DNA of 64,000 nucleotides from Cacajao melanocephalus (lineage: Eukaryota > Chordata > Mammalia > Primates > Pitheciidae): positions 1 through 64,000 of the forward strand of contig CAUYLG010021500.1 of the NCBI GenBank assembly GCA_963573385.1. Direction: 5' to 3'. Made by a program: the position numbers and the translations under genes. A model generated the notes under the pieces. That model was not told where the DNA came from and ran no database searches. It saw nothing but the letters and a program-made list of their open reading frames with translations. Below, piece by piece: positions 24,755 to 37,083 of this stretch (its first letter is position 1; the number at the start of each line of letters is the position of its first letter).

Positions 24755-24826
24755 ATGTATAAACTGACATCAAATTTTTTTCCTTCTAGAATGTATAAAC
24801 TGACATCAAATTTTTTTCCTTCTAGA
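24755..24826 (+). repeat. Exact 36-bp tandem duplication
   Basis: Unit 24755-24790 is repeated without any mismatch at 24791-24826 (each begins 'atgtataaactgacatcaaa'). Identity in neutral DNA suggests a recent event. Confidence 0.95.
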
Positions 24827-24853
24827 GCTGTTTATTAAAAAGTATAGTAATTA

Positions 24854-24900
24854 ATGCTGTATATATGTATGTGTGTGTGTATATATATATATATATATGA
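24854..24900. repeat. Compound (TG)n(TA)n microsatellite
   Basis: 'tatgtatgtgtgtgtgtata' followed by (TA)9-10. Confidence 0.9.
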
Positions 24901-25164
24901 GATTTGGATCCACTATAACTATTGATTTATGTATTCTAATAATGTGACTAAATTGAGAATAGGTAAGAAACTGTATGAGTTTATATTAAATTTAGGATTA
25001 TTTAAAATTTTCCTTTGGGGCTTGGACATACTATATAACTGGCTTCAAATAAGTAATATCAGCAAAATGGACAAAATGTTTGAAACAAACTGAGTAAAGT
25101 ATATTTTGCACAAGAAAAATAGTATGATTTGGAAAAAACTTTAAACATGAAAAATATCTGGTTC

Positions 25165-25840
25165 ACTTATAACATTCTTACTGAACACCAGCTATCATCA
25201 GCCACTGTTTTAGGCACTATTCCTATTCTTGTTCCCTTGTAGTTTACATTCTAGTTTTAAAAAAGTGGATGTAGACAAGTAAACAAAGTAATGTCTGATA
25301 GTGATAGATGCTACTGAAAAATAGAATAAAGAGTTTGAAAGTGATTAGTGGGAGAGATCCTTTTAGATGGACAGTTAACAAAGATCTAAAGAGAACCCAA
25401 TAATGATAAAAGAAAAAGATCGAAAAATGAGTTGGAAGAGACAGATCTAAATGAGGTAGGCCATTTTAAGAACTTTGGATATTTTTTAAGTTTACTGAGA
25501 CCACTGCAAAGTTTTAAGCAGGGAAGTGACATGATATGATTTATATTTTTGACATGATATGATTTATATTTTTAAATATTATTCCAGCTACTGGGCAGAA
25601 AATATACAGCAGGGAGGCAAAAGTCCTGGAAGCAGCCAAGTCAGTTAGGAGGCCATTGTGACCGCCCAGGTTAGATATAGATGTGATTCCACAGAGATGA
25701 AGGCAAACTATGAGATCATAACATATTTTAAAGACTATACTGTTAAATCGGAAGTGGCTGGAGTGATGATTCAGCTCAGGGGAAGGGAAAGGAAAGTGAT
25801 TAGTAGTTATGGGAAGAAAAGAACTAGGGATGACAAGTAA
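25165..25840 (-). repeat. L2 LINE fragment, antisense
   Basis: Blocks in antisense L2 order: 'tgttttaggcactattcct', 'gtttacattctagttttaa', 'ttttaagcagggaagtgac', 'agtcagttaggaggccatt'. It contains a 23-bp tandem duplication at 25528-25573. No open frame. Confidence 0.7.
25528..25573 (+). repeat. Exact 23-bp tandem duplication
   Basis: 'gacatgatatgatttatatt' plus three bases is repeated at once (25528-25550, 25551-25573), inside the L2. Confidence 0.95.
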
Positions 25841-25844
25841 GTTT

Positions 25845-26304
25845 ATAGCCTAAGCCAGTGAAGGTATGAATGAAAAAAAATCACAGTGAACTACAGGCAA
25901 AGTATAAGTAAACTGTGTAGAATAGAGGCCAACCTCAAAATAACGCTCCTTAAGTTTGGATTTTTCACTCTTTTGTGGAATATTCTGTTCATTGTATCCT
26001 GAAATAGAAAAGGAAAATATAGAAACTGAAAATCATACATACAATTGTTATAAAAATTAAAGAAATGAGGATAATTTAAAATAGTAACGTAGCTAACAGG
26101 TAGCAATAAAAGACAATGCAGGTAACTTACAGCACATTAAACTAGATGTTCATTTTTTAAAAAATGTTGGCTATACAGCAAAAGTATTCAATTTAGACAT
26201 ACTGTGTAAATCTATCTACAAAGAGAAGTTATCAAAAAGATTTTGCAAAACAACTGAATGTAATTACAATAATAAAAAAGATAACCACAACAATAACAGT
26301 CAAT
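25845..26304. other. Unassigned AT-rich stretch
   Basis: No gene or confidently recognised repeat. Confidence 0.5.
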
Positions 26305-26525
26305 TCAAGTACCAGGTATTCAGTAATTACTATATTACAGGAATATAGCTAAATACTTTCCATATATTATCTCATTTGATCCTTCACAAATCCTCTCATA
26401 GAGGTATTATTTTCTAGACTTCACAGTTAAAGTAATTAAAATTGAAGAGGTTAAATAATTTGTTCAGGATAACATAATTATTTGATGTCAAGGCACAGAG
26501 GTCTTAGTCTCCAGAAAGTACCATC
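26305..26525 (-). repeat. MIR SINE, antisense
   Basis: 'ttatctcatttgatccttc', 'tagaggtattattttctag', 'gaagaggttaaataatttg' and 'ggcacagaggtcttagtct' follow the reverse complement of MIR. Confidence 0.8.
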
Positions 26526-26577
26526 AACCAGCTGTTTAAGAATGGTTTAACTTGACAACTTTGGTATAACTAGATAA

Positions 26578-27026
26578 TGTCAACCTAAATATTCAGAGAG
26601 GTTTTTTAAATGAAAATTATATTTATTCAGAAATAGGGCATTGCAATGGGAATATGTCTGCTATAGTAAACTATGAGCATATTCAGAAAGGTAAAGAAAG
26701 ACGATGTTTAAAGGAAAATGAGGAGGATTGCATAAATGTTTTGAGATAAATTATTCCTGGCTACAAGGACCAATTAACAAGGGTGGAGCTAGTTTGAGAT
26801 TAGACAGGCAGTTATTGGGCAGATGACCTTGAAGAAGTATTGTTTGTGTTAGGTTTTAATGCCCTTTGAGCAAGGTAGTGGTTTTTGCAGAGTCTTTTAT
26901 GATAGTTTCACTATTAGGCACACAAACTTGTGGCTCATTTTATGGCTTCTCCAGCTCTATTGTTCAGGGTTATTATTATTATTTTTTAACACAAGTGACT
27001 CCATTTGGATTCATACAACTTTCACA
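26578..27026 (-). mobile_element. 3' LTR of the ERVL provirus
   Basis: Plus-strand ends are 'tgtcaacct' and 'actttcaca', i.e. TG...CA on either strand. Shared blocks with the 5' LTR: 'gagataaattattcctggc', 'ctacaaggaccaattaaca', 'acaagtgactccatttgga'. Confidence 0.85.
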
Positions 27027-27040
27027 TTTCCCCCTGTTGA
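27027..27040 (-). other. ERVL polypurine tract
   Basis: Minus strand reads TCAACAGGGGGAAA immediately before the LTR's TGTGAAAG. A purine tract abutting the 3' LTR primes plus-strand DNA synthesis in retroviruses, and its side confirms the antisense orientation. Confidence 0.8.
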
Positions 27041-30000
27041 TCAAGATCTTTCTCTAAAAGCATCAATGATCAATCATCCATTAGTTAGGTTTTCATATTT
27101 CCCTTATGCTGGATAACCCTGTCCCAGGTTGCTGGTCTGGCAGCACATTGACAGAAGTGATTGGCAACTAGAGGTCTGCATCAAAACCCTTTTAGCCACC
27201 TTTGAGCAACAAGGAAGCTTGAAGGGAGTGACTCTTAGATTAAATCTACCTGGATTTCATTATTAACTTCAATTTTATCTCTTCCACAGCCTTTTGTTAT
27301 TATCTCAAAGAGCTGGACCAGCATTATTCTGTTCGAAGTTGTATTTCTGCAAAAATATAACAAGAAACAGATACAAATTTTTTAAGGGAAAATACAAAGT
27401 AAAATTAATAATATAATAATATGAACCTAGGCTTAAATGCAGCCAATGAAATAAATTAAATGATTATTACCTGTCAAGTGAAGAGGATAGCATTAAGGAG
27501 AGTAAGAGTCTCATTTTTATATGGATTCTTGTTCCAATGTCTTTGGAAAGCTGTCTACAGCATGAAAATGACAACTTCTTGTTCTGGTTTGCCCTTCAAA
27601 TATTCCTGTTTATGGCATTAAACAGTTTGTGAATATTTGAGTGCCCTATACATCAGACACAGGATTTTTCCTTAAAATTTATCTAGTTTTACCATATAAG
27701 GCCATAGGAAAGAAGCAGTTTCTATTTTTGGTAGTTCCATGGAATAAAATTGGATTGGAGGAATCTAAAAAAATGTAGGATCTAGTCTAATCCTAGGAGA
27801 AGACAAAAACTCAACAGTAATGTACAGGACTGTTATCTAACAACAGGCATATTACAGCTTTTCTTTAGAAACATCTATTTTTCTCTACAATGATCACACA
27901 GCAATCTCACATTTAGAAACCTCTTGAAGCTAGGGAGGCAAACCAGTGCAGACTTCAGATTTTATTTAGACTCTTAGAGTTCCTAGACTTGTGAGGAAAT
28001 TATGATTTTTACTGATTCATTGTGAAGCTGAAGACCCTTCATGTCAGGCATATTATGCATATTCTCAAAAATGATACTCCAGTTAAAGCCTTGGTAATAT
28101 ACCCAATTGTTAGAATTAAATCCTGATATAGAAACCAAATTTTTATTGAACTTATGCAATTAATAATATTGCAGTAAAAAAACAAGAATAGTCATGATTA
28201 ATTTCCAAATTTTGGAGGGATTAAGTAGAGAAAAAGCAAACGCTTCTACCTTTGTTTACAAGCATACTTTACCAAATTGTTTTAAACTATTGATAGCTTA
28301 AGGAAAAAAATCCTCAAACCTGGAAAACAAACCATTTGAGTTAATAACCAATAATACTATATCAAATAAGTCATAAAAACATTATGTTCAAGTTTCATGA
28401 ACTGATCACTTTCTTTGTTAAAATTCTGAAAAAATCATTCACTTAGTCTATTGATCTTAAGTTATTTGAGCCCTGTATTTAACATTACTTGCCAGAGTCT
28501 TTTTTATTAGTCTGATGACTTTGAAGAAAAATTAAAAATGTAGATGACAGAGACTTAGAATAACCATGGCTAAAAATCTGATTAAAGTTCACTATCACCA
28601 GAATGGTAATGAAATTTGGTTATTTTTGTAGCATACAATATAACAACCAGAATTATACCTGGCAAATTAATTTCTAAGAGTTTTATGTAATTTTGGAACA
28701 TTAATGCCAGTAACATACCTATAAATGGAGCTGAAGAAAGATCTCCTATCACTTATCCTTCAATAATGCTTCCCATGCAAATAATCCTAGTTATTTAATA
28801 TTTTTATAAAATAAGAGATACATTTTCTGAGGCTCCCCAGGGCGCACTTAAAAAATCTCAAAATTAATCCTAGGTCAAAGAGTCTTAATTTAAAATGTTG
28901 ATCCTGGGGAAGTCAGCCAAAGATGTCAAAACTTTCAAACACTTGACCAAAATAAGATCACTGTGAAATAATAGTCATTAATTTAACTAAAGTGATAATC
29001 AAGGGACATCAAAAGCAATACAGAATGTTACATCAATGTAAAAACCTTAACCCTTTTTAACGCTCAGTTTTCCTAAGTAATTAAAAACTAACAAAAATAA
29101 CACAGGAAGTTATCTTGATAAAATAAAAAAGCCTTATTACTTAGGTCAGTTACCAAAAAGTTAAAGAAAAACTTCCTGCAGTGTGATTGCTTCTCCTTAT
29201 TGAAAGACTATTTCGATAACCTAGAAGTTGAACCTGATGAAAAGTATACTTGAATTTAATCAGACACAAGAAGAATATGTCTAAGGTTATGAGTGTACAC
29301 CATGTTATAGAAGAATGTAAATAAGAAAACTAGTACCTTAATGAGAGTAATACCTGGCCCTTAGTAACAGCCTGGGAAGTTTTCTGGTTGCATGAAACAA
29401 TTCAGACACATCCAAAAAACCCAAGAGCACAGAATCAAGTTATAATAGAGGAAAACCTTGTTTTTCTTGGCCTTTGAGATAACATTTTAACATCGGGCCA
29501 TACCAGCAGATGTAGAGAGAAAAGTTATAGGAGCTGGTAACAGTTATCATCCTAGATCTTCTGAAGGGGAGATTTATTATCTCAGAATTTCTCAAGGGAA
29601 GAAAGAGGAAGAGCAGAAGGTTACAGTGTATGACTTGCAAATCACATGCAGTGAGAAACAGCAAAAGTTAAACTTCTGAGATTTTAACTTGACAAACTTT
29701 AAGAAAAAAACTTTACACAGAGAAATGAAATTACCATTATGAATGAAGAAAACAGCATTTCTAATATGGAACTATGGAAATTAAATAGATCTTGGAAAGA
29801 AATAGGGCAGGAATAGAAATTGTTTGCAGTTTCAAAGGTGACTATTAATGAAACATTACAGAATTATAGAACAAAACCTCTTGGAATATTATTGAGGAGA
29901 TCAATATTCAGGAAAATCTTGTTCTAACATAAAGAACCAAATTTTTAGTTTGTATTAGTGTGCCTTTAATATCAAAGCACAATCTTTAGAAAACTTAATA

Positions 30001-33000
30001 ATTCCCTTCTAATTATAGCCAACTTGATCACTCACAAATTTCTCTCATAAATTCGTCTTTCACAAACTTTATCACAACTTAGATCTTTGATGAAATGTTT
30101 AGACTTCATGCTTTGCTCTGTACTTCCTCTTTCTGAAATAACCGGTCATTTTACTTCAGAACAAAAATTTACCACACAACAATCTTTCTCATACAAAATT
30201 ATTCTCATTTCTTTCTGAACGTCCTTACCAAAAATACATCTTCATATCCATAACTTGTTTCAATATATCTTTCTCCTACTTACTAGTTCCTTTCTATCTT
30301 GTTTCTGTTTCCTTCCTAAATTTACTTTTGGAAACAACCTTTACATAACCTCCAAATTATACAAAATAATTCTTTTTCTTAATAAAAACATTTTATGCCT
30401 TATTTAATAATTTTTCTTACTAAAAACATGCTGTCTGTCACATATCAGTGTTCTAGAGATAAGAATCATTTTGTAATTTTTAGAAACATTTTCCCCATAA
30501 TTTTATGTGTATTAATAGACCCAAATATATTGAGTCCTTCTATAATTGCTTATTGAATTTACTTTATTTATTGATTTATAACATGAGGAAACTGGTCTGA
30601 AGGTGATGCAGTGGGTTTATACATGCCAGGAACCTCTCAAACTAGATCTCTTGTTCTTTTTTCTTTTTCTTTTTTAAATTGACTACTAATAATTCTATAT
30701 ATTCATGTGGTAGCTAGTAATGTTTTGATACATTTAATGTATAGTAATCCATTCAGTGTAGTTAGCATACACATCATCACAAACACTTATCAAACACTTA
30801 TCAATTTTTCTTTTGTTGGGAACAATCAATTATCTACTTCTAGCTATTTAAAATTATACATTATTGTTAACTATAGTAATCCTACAATGGTATACAACAA
30901 AAGAAGCCAAGAACAAACATATTTATGCTCAAAAATTTGTTTTAATTTTTAAAATCTTATTAAAAATGACCCAGATATTTAATGAATAGCTATCATTTAA
31001 TTTAACATAACATAGCTTTAAGATTTCAAATTACATGAAAAACTCATTTATAGATGTTAATCTCATTTACATTTGCCTAATCTATTAACTTCTAACAATT
31101 TACCTAGATTACTTATGGAAACTGATGTATTAGACAAGGCTAGTCATTATTGCAAGTTATTTCTCTGTTAATCATTTTTATAGTTCTTAACTATCAAGTG
31201 TTCACCTAAGAACTTTAAATATTGAGTAATTTGTCAATAATTCACAGCTGTTTTTATTAAACCAATGATATTAAATTAGCCATATTTATCGAAGAGTTAC
31301 AAAAACAAAGATCATTCTGTTTTTAGGCTTAGTTTATAGTTTTATGAATTTAAAACATTTAGTAGAAACAAACATAAAACTGTCTGACCAGTCAATCTAG
31401 GCAAAAATGTATGCTGACAATTTTAAAGACACTTGCTTTTTAATTTTACCAATAATTTTAAAACCAGCTTATTTATTAAAAATTTACTTAACTCACAAAA
31501 ACTTAAAGACATTTGACTTAATTTATATTGTATATCTGTTCATTTACTTAAGCTGATCTGAATAGAATATTTTCAAAGATTTCTGTCCAACTATATCAGG
31601 TTTTATTTTATAGATAAAAAATATAATACAGGTACATATGCATGAACACACCTAAACACTTCTACATGTATACAAGTAAAGATCCTATAGCTTTAAATAT
31701 AAAATTTTAGTCATTAAGTAGTAATACAAATTCATCAGTTTAAAAGAATAGGATCCAAATTACATTTCTGGACCTCTTTACATGGCTAATGTTTATTTGA
31801 CCTGTTAGGTAATCTGATAAAGGCCATGGAGCAAAATTTAGATAAAGGAGTTTGCTTTGGTTTTTTTTAAACAAACAGACAACAATCTCTTTTTTTTTTT
31901 TCTTTTTTCAGTTTCAAATGAGGTCAGGTTAAATTTTTAATGTTTGCATTTCAGCTAGGACTGGCTGAATTGCATAAGAAAAACCAAACCTTCAAGTACC
32001 CTTGAATTTTCAGTAAGAAGTCTATCTTTTGTTTGCTGGTCTGGTTTGCTTGACTAGTCAAGGCAGGCATGAAACCATTTCAGCAGTTTTTCAATGTTTT
32101 CTGGCCTCTGCATGGCAGACAAAGCAATTTTTATTCTGGACATGTAAGGGACACCTTACATTTTTGCTCCAATTTCAAGATTTTGACCTGTATAATCTGA
32201 GAACTTAACTTTTATATGCATTTATCTGGCACTTTTCTTTCTTTCTTTTTTTTTTTCTTACTATTAATCCTTCCTGTAAGTGTTCTATCACCCTAAGCAA
32301 GTGTTAGTCAAGCAAACCTAAAGTTACATCTTCAAAATGTATCTAGGTTGATGGTTGCTATGGAACTGTTGTAATCTGCAAGGCCATTAATTTGCAAGTT
32401 CTTTACGACTTTTTTTTTTTTTTTATCTTAGCCGAAATGCCAACAGCCATGAGCTTTAGGTCAACACCAACAGAAATGTCAGCAGATTCAAAGTGCCCAG
32501 AAAAAAAAAAAAGATAACTTAGGAGGATCTACATGTAAGAATTTTTTTAAAAGAGAGTTTGGATAATGACCATTGAGCTCTGAATTTTTCTTAATGTAAT
32601 TTGCCCATCATTTAAAAAATATGCATGAGAACAAGCCACAGTATACAGGTGTCTAAAGTCCCAGAAAACTTGGCATGCCTTAATGTTTTAATCCAGACAT
32701 ACAGATGAAATAAAGTATTAAATTAGGCATGCAGAGAGAACCAAAAATAAATTCACCAGAAAAGACATGCCTCATAGACAGAATGTAAATTCTACAGAAA
32801 TCAGAGTACTCAAACCAGAAGAACACTTGTTCTTAGATCATAAAGTATTTTCCAAAAATACAAAAGACTTTTATTACCTCAGGAGGAATGTAAGGTCCTT
32901 TATTAAAGTGGCCTTACCCAAATCAGATTCCAAATAATGTCTAGAGCTTCTACCAAACAGAAGGGAGGGAGGCTCAGCCTGAGAGAAGACTCACCAGGGG

Positions 33001-33104
33001 AGAAAAGGTGAGTTGAGGAAGTGGAGAGCTGACAGGGCTCAAGTGAATTCTTCAATCCCTTTCTAAGAGTTGCCAGTTCCTTTCTAAAGTGATCTTGTGC
33101 CAGG
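27041..33104 (-). pseudogene. ERVL internal region, fully degraded
   Basis: About 6.1 kb between polypurine tract and primer-binding site, close to the length expected for an ERVL gag-pol interior. It is AT-rich and has stops in every frame, so no protein can be made. An antisense L1M tail is inserted near 30,650-30,915. Identity as ERVL interior is inferred from the flanking structures, not from recognised domains. Confidence 0.65.
30650..30915 (-). repeat. L1MA-type 3' UTR fragment, antisense, nested in ERVL
   Basis: 'tgttttgatacatttaatg', 'ttttgttgggaacaatcaa', 'acttctagctatttaaaat' and 'attgttaactatagtaatc' match the reverse complement of an L1MA-class 3' UTR. Confidence 0.75.
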
Positions 33105-33122
33105 TCCCACTTCTGGACACTA
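33105..33122 (-). other. ERVL primer-binding site, leucine tRNA type
   Basis: Plus strand TCCCACTTCTGGACACTA, immediately before the LTR's TG. This matches the 3' end of tRNA-Leu (ending ...CTGACACCA) apart from one inserted and one changed base. It is the strongest evidence for the ERVL class and for the orientation. Confidence 0.85.
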
Positions 33123-33565
33123 TGTTAACTTTAAAAACAATAGAGAGAGGCTGTCTAAAACAAAAAGATATTTATTTGAGTATGATAGGGCTGCAATGGG
33201 ACCACACGTGTCGTAGTAAACTATGTGCATGTTCAAAAAGGTAAAAGAAGACAAAAAAAATTTAAAGAAAAAACGAGGAGGATTACATAATTCTTTTTGA
33301 GATAATTATCCTTGGCTACAAGGATCATTAACAAGGATTGCACAATGCCAATATTAGACAGGCAATTGCTGGGCAGATGTCCTTGCAGAAGTATTTTTTT
33401 GTGTGTAAGGTTGCAAAATTGTGGTGTTTGCAGTCTTTTGTGATAGTTTAATTAGATTTATAAGTGTGAGAACCCACTTTTTATTGCTTTTCCTAGCTTT
33501 GTTTATCAGGGTTTTATTTTGTTTTTTTCACAAGTGACTTTATTTTGATTCTGACGAATTTCACA
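33123..33565 (-). mobile_element. 5' LTR of the ERVL provirus
   Basis: Plus-strand ends are 'tgttaactt' and 'gaatttcaca'. Same blocks as the 3' LTR and the solo LTR at 17,859-18,286, e.g. 'ctgggcagatgtccttgca' and 'cagtcttttgtgatagttt'. Confidence 0.87.
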
Positions 33566-33569
33566 ATGA

Positions 33570-35140
33570 ACAACAGATCTTAGAGCTTAAAGTATTCATA
33601 AAGACAAATTTGTCCATTCAGAGAACCAATGCATTTTCAATGCCTGCCATTCAAACACCACCAGGGACACACCCATAGTTGGTTTTATTTTTGTTGCAAT
33701 GAGGGAGTACCTACACCATGGCAAATGCTGGGGTAACTTAGTAAGAGGTGTAAGAAAGACTTATTTTAGGATTTGGGCTTTGTGTTAAGTGACTTGATAG
33801 AGGATTTTAAAAGCTGAGCTTTGCTCTGGCATGGATGCTGTCAGAAAAAGGAGGATAATTCTAAGATTGTATATCCCAATAAATCTAGTCTAGAAGATGA
33901 ACAAAATGAAATGAAGCTAAAGCCTAACTGGTAAAGAAGCAGCAGTCACACACATTAGACAAAATATGGAGATGTTTGATCATTTTGGTGGTTTGGACAA
34001 TACTCATGTTTTTGTCTGTGTTTAGATATGATAACACAGTGGTTTTGTTTTTGCCTTGATTCTTCATGGCCACAACCTTGTTTGATGTCAGTGTGAAACA
34101 GCACATGACCAACATGAGAATACTATGACATAGTTATGAGTGGCAAGCCAGCTGCTGCATGTCAGAAGCAGTTTTTCTTTCTAGCATTGATAAATATAAG
34201 TGATTTCTCCATGTGAATGTGCTTTCTCCTTAATCTTGGCATAGATTGATTTCATTGCTTAATTTCAGGTAATAGTGATGAATTTAGTATATACCCCCAT
34301 GGTGTTGTATTGGCAATAATAGAACTTTTCTTAAAAAAACACAAATTTGTTATTTTAAATACAGTGCCACTCAAAGATATATTTGTTATCAATGTTCATT
34401 TTATTTTCCAATTTTAGGATATTGTTTTGAAATGAAGGAGGCAATTGTCTGTGAAAATTCATTTTTAAAAATTTATTATAATTCAGCAGCTGGAAGATAA
34501 AATTATCTTACTTTCTTGTTACTTTGTAGAATCTACTAAAATAACATAAAATATAGAATATATAAAAATATATGATTTCCTATGTTTCAAATGTAGTATG
34601 TATGATCTTTTGTAAAATAAAACATTCTTATTTTGAGAAATTCAGACTACTATAATTATAAAAGATTATAATTTAGAATATGAAAAAAATAACTATTTCC
34701 ATCTTTCAGAGAAAAATCACTATTAATAAACATTCTATTGAATGTATAAAGCACATATGTATATATTTATATCTATAAACATAAAAAGAAATCACATTAT
34801 CCATATAGCTATAAAGCAAATATAGCACATGCAAGGCAATTCTATTTTGTTGATATAGATTATTGACCCAGTTCCTTATTGTTTTTATTAAGTTAGGCCC
34901 TTTGGATAATTTCTCACTTTTAAAATAATGCTTTGCATATTTGTCTGATTTTTTTTTAGATATTACATTGCTGGAACCAACCATTTCTATCTCTTATATT
35001 TTGGTACTTACCACTGTCAGATTTTACCTGAGGAAGATCCTAGAATATACAGTAAAACAAGTAAACAAATGCTTTTTTCTTTGTATACTCACTAATATTT
35101 GATATTAGTCACTATTTTATTTTTGTCAACATTTACATGC
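33570..35140. other. Unassigned AT-rich stretch
   Basis: No gene. Very AT-rich around 34,480-34,830. Short frames carry no recognisable content. Confidence 0.5.
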
Positions 35141-35720
35141 AAATGAAACCAAAGTCTCTTCAGCAGGTACATCAGCATCTCCTGGATCTGATTCATAGGG
35201 AAAATTGCCTGAGACAGGAGCAATAGCGGTTTAGTACCCCTATCACCCTTGCCTCCTTGCCCTATCACAATCTGAGGCACTGGGCAGTGATCTGACAGAA
35301 GAATATCAGCTCAGTGAGAGAGTCCCTGACCCATAGACTGTGTGGCTTTTAAGTGTGTGATTAGGGAAGCATCTGGCTCTCCCCTAGTAGCATCAGGGAC
35401 TGAGCTATAGTAGCAATATGATATATCAGAACCTCAGCTCCATCGCCTCCCTGACTCTTCCCAGCAAACTCATGTGTCTGGGTCAAAGCCTTTTATTACA
35501 GTTAGTTATCAGAGCAACCTGGTGACAGGATTCACATCAGCTTTCATTGGCTGTAAGAGTACCGAGCCTTCCCATGAGGTCCAGTTCCTGGGGTTGATCA
35601 GGACTGACTGCCTTAAGTACTGGACCATACCAGTTTTTTGGGAGCATTGCTAGGGTGGGTGAAGACTGATTTTCTGGAAAGCCAGCTTGCAGGGATTCAT
35701 AAAGCACAAATTAACCCTTG
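35141..35720. other. Unassigned higher-GC stretch
   Basis: Noticeably less AT-rich than its neighbours, with few simple tracts and no repeat that I recognise. It has no long open frame and no clear splice-flanked exon. It could be an LTR of a family I do not recall, or single-copy DNA. Confidence 0.4.
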
Positions 35721-36193
35721 ACTCCCAATAATACTGATGAAAAATAATATCTCATTATTAAAGTTTTGGTTTATTTACTAGTATGATTATTTGTCTACAT
35801 ACCTAGTTATTTGCATATATTCCTTTGTAAATTTTCCATTTATGTTTTGCATTTGACACAATTGATCCTTTCTTTTTCCTTGAAATCCTTTTGGTTTTTT
35901 TGGCATTGGCAAAACAGTACCTCACTGAGTGTTCTTTGTCAGTCTCCTTCGGTGCTTCCTTCTATTCTCCCTGACCTCTAAATGTTGGAGTATCCAAGAG
36001 CTTGGTCCTTCACCATCTCCTCTTCATCTATAATCCCTCACTATGGACTTAAAAAAATTTGGCTTTATGGTACAAGATACTATCTATGTTCTGATGATTC
36101 CAAAATATTTATCTTCACCAAATCTCCTCTGAGCTCCAGAGAAGGCCTTACCTGATGGCCCTACTTGGACATTTGATAGGAATCCTAAACTAT

Positions 36194-36752
36194 TGTATTA
36201 GGGTTCCCTGGAGAGACATAACTAATAGGATAGATGTATATATGAAGGGGAGTTTATTAATGAGTTTTGACTCACACAATCACAAGGTGAAGTCCCGCAA
36301 TAGGCCTTCCTCAAGCTAAGGAGCCAGGAAGGCAGTCTGAGTCCCAAAACCTCAAAAGAAGGGAAGCTAACACTGCAGCCTTCGGTATGTGGCCAAAGGC
36401 CCAAGAGCCCCTGGCAAACCACTAATGTAACTCCAAGAGGCCCAAGAGTCCAAAAGCTGAAGAACTTGGAATCTGATGTTCAAGGGCAGGAAACATCCCG
36501 CACAGGAGAAAGATGGAGGCTGTAAGACTTAGTCAGTCTAGTCTTTCCAGATTTTTCTGCCTGCTTTTATCCTAGCCATGCTGGCAGCTGATTAGATGCT
36601 GCACATCCAGATTGTGGGTGGGTCTGCCTCTCCCAGTCTGTCCATTGACTCAAATGTTAATCTCCTTTGGCAGCATCCTCATAGACATACCTGGGAACAA
36701 TACTTTGTATCCTTCAATCCAATCAAGTTGATGCTCAATATTAACCGTCACA
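36194..36752 (-). mobile_element. Solo LTR (ERVL/MaLR-like), antisense, perfect 5-bp TSD
   Basis: 559 bp with TG...CA ends ('tgtattagggttccctgga' to 'aatattaaccgtcaca'). Flanked by identical ACTAT at 36189-36193 and 36753-36757. The minus strand has a TATA-like 'aggataaaagc' and, near the end, 'ttaataaactcc' as a possible polyadenylation signal, which sets orientation. It interrupts an L2. Family name not certain. Confidence 0.85.
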
Positions 36753-37083
36753 ACTATCTCTGTCCTAGATCAAACTCACCATCTTCGCTTCTCATGCTTC
36801 TCTCTCAGTCTTCCTCATGTCAGCAAATATTACCACCTGACTCACAAGCTGCACAGGGGAAAGACCCAAGAATCAACCCTGATTCTTCTCATACTTACAT
36901 GTAATTGATTTGCAATGCCCAAAGACATGAACTCCAAAATTCATCTCAGATATCTTTTCACCACATCCATTCTTAGTGCCTGTAGTCCAAGCCACCATTC
37001 TGCAGTACCCTCTTAATCAACCTTCTGCATATCCACCTCTGCCTCTGCCTTCCACAGAGAAGCCGAAGAGCCACTTTGCTCCT

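Larger units (their letters stand above)
26578..33565 (-). mobile_element. Ancient ERVL-class provirus, antisense, two LTRs
   Basis: Two LTRs of about 445 bp in the same orientation flank 6.1 kb of internal sequence. On the minus strand the order is 5' LTR (33565-33123), primer-binding site, internal region, polypurine tract, 3' LTR (27026-26578). The primer-binding site resembles the tRNA-Leu 3' end, the feature that gives the 'L' class its name. The internal region is degenerate, with no open frame above about 100 codons, and hosts an L1M tail. The LTRs differ at many positions, so integration is old. I could not verify gag/pol/dUTPase homology by reading. Flanking 5-mers (GATAA and ATGAA) are not a convincing duplication. 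Confidence 0.82.
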
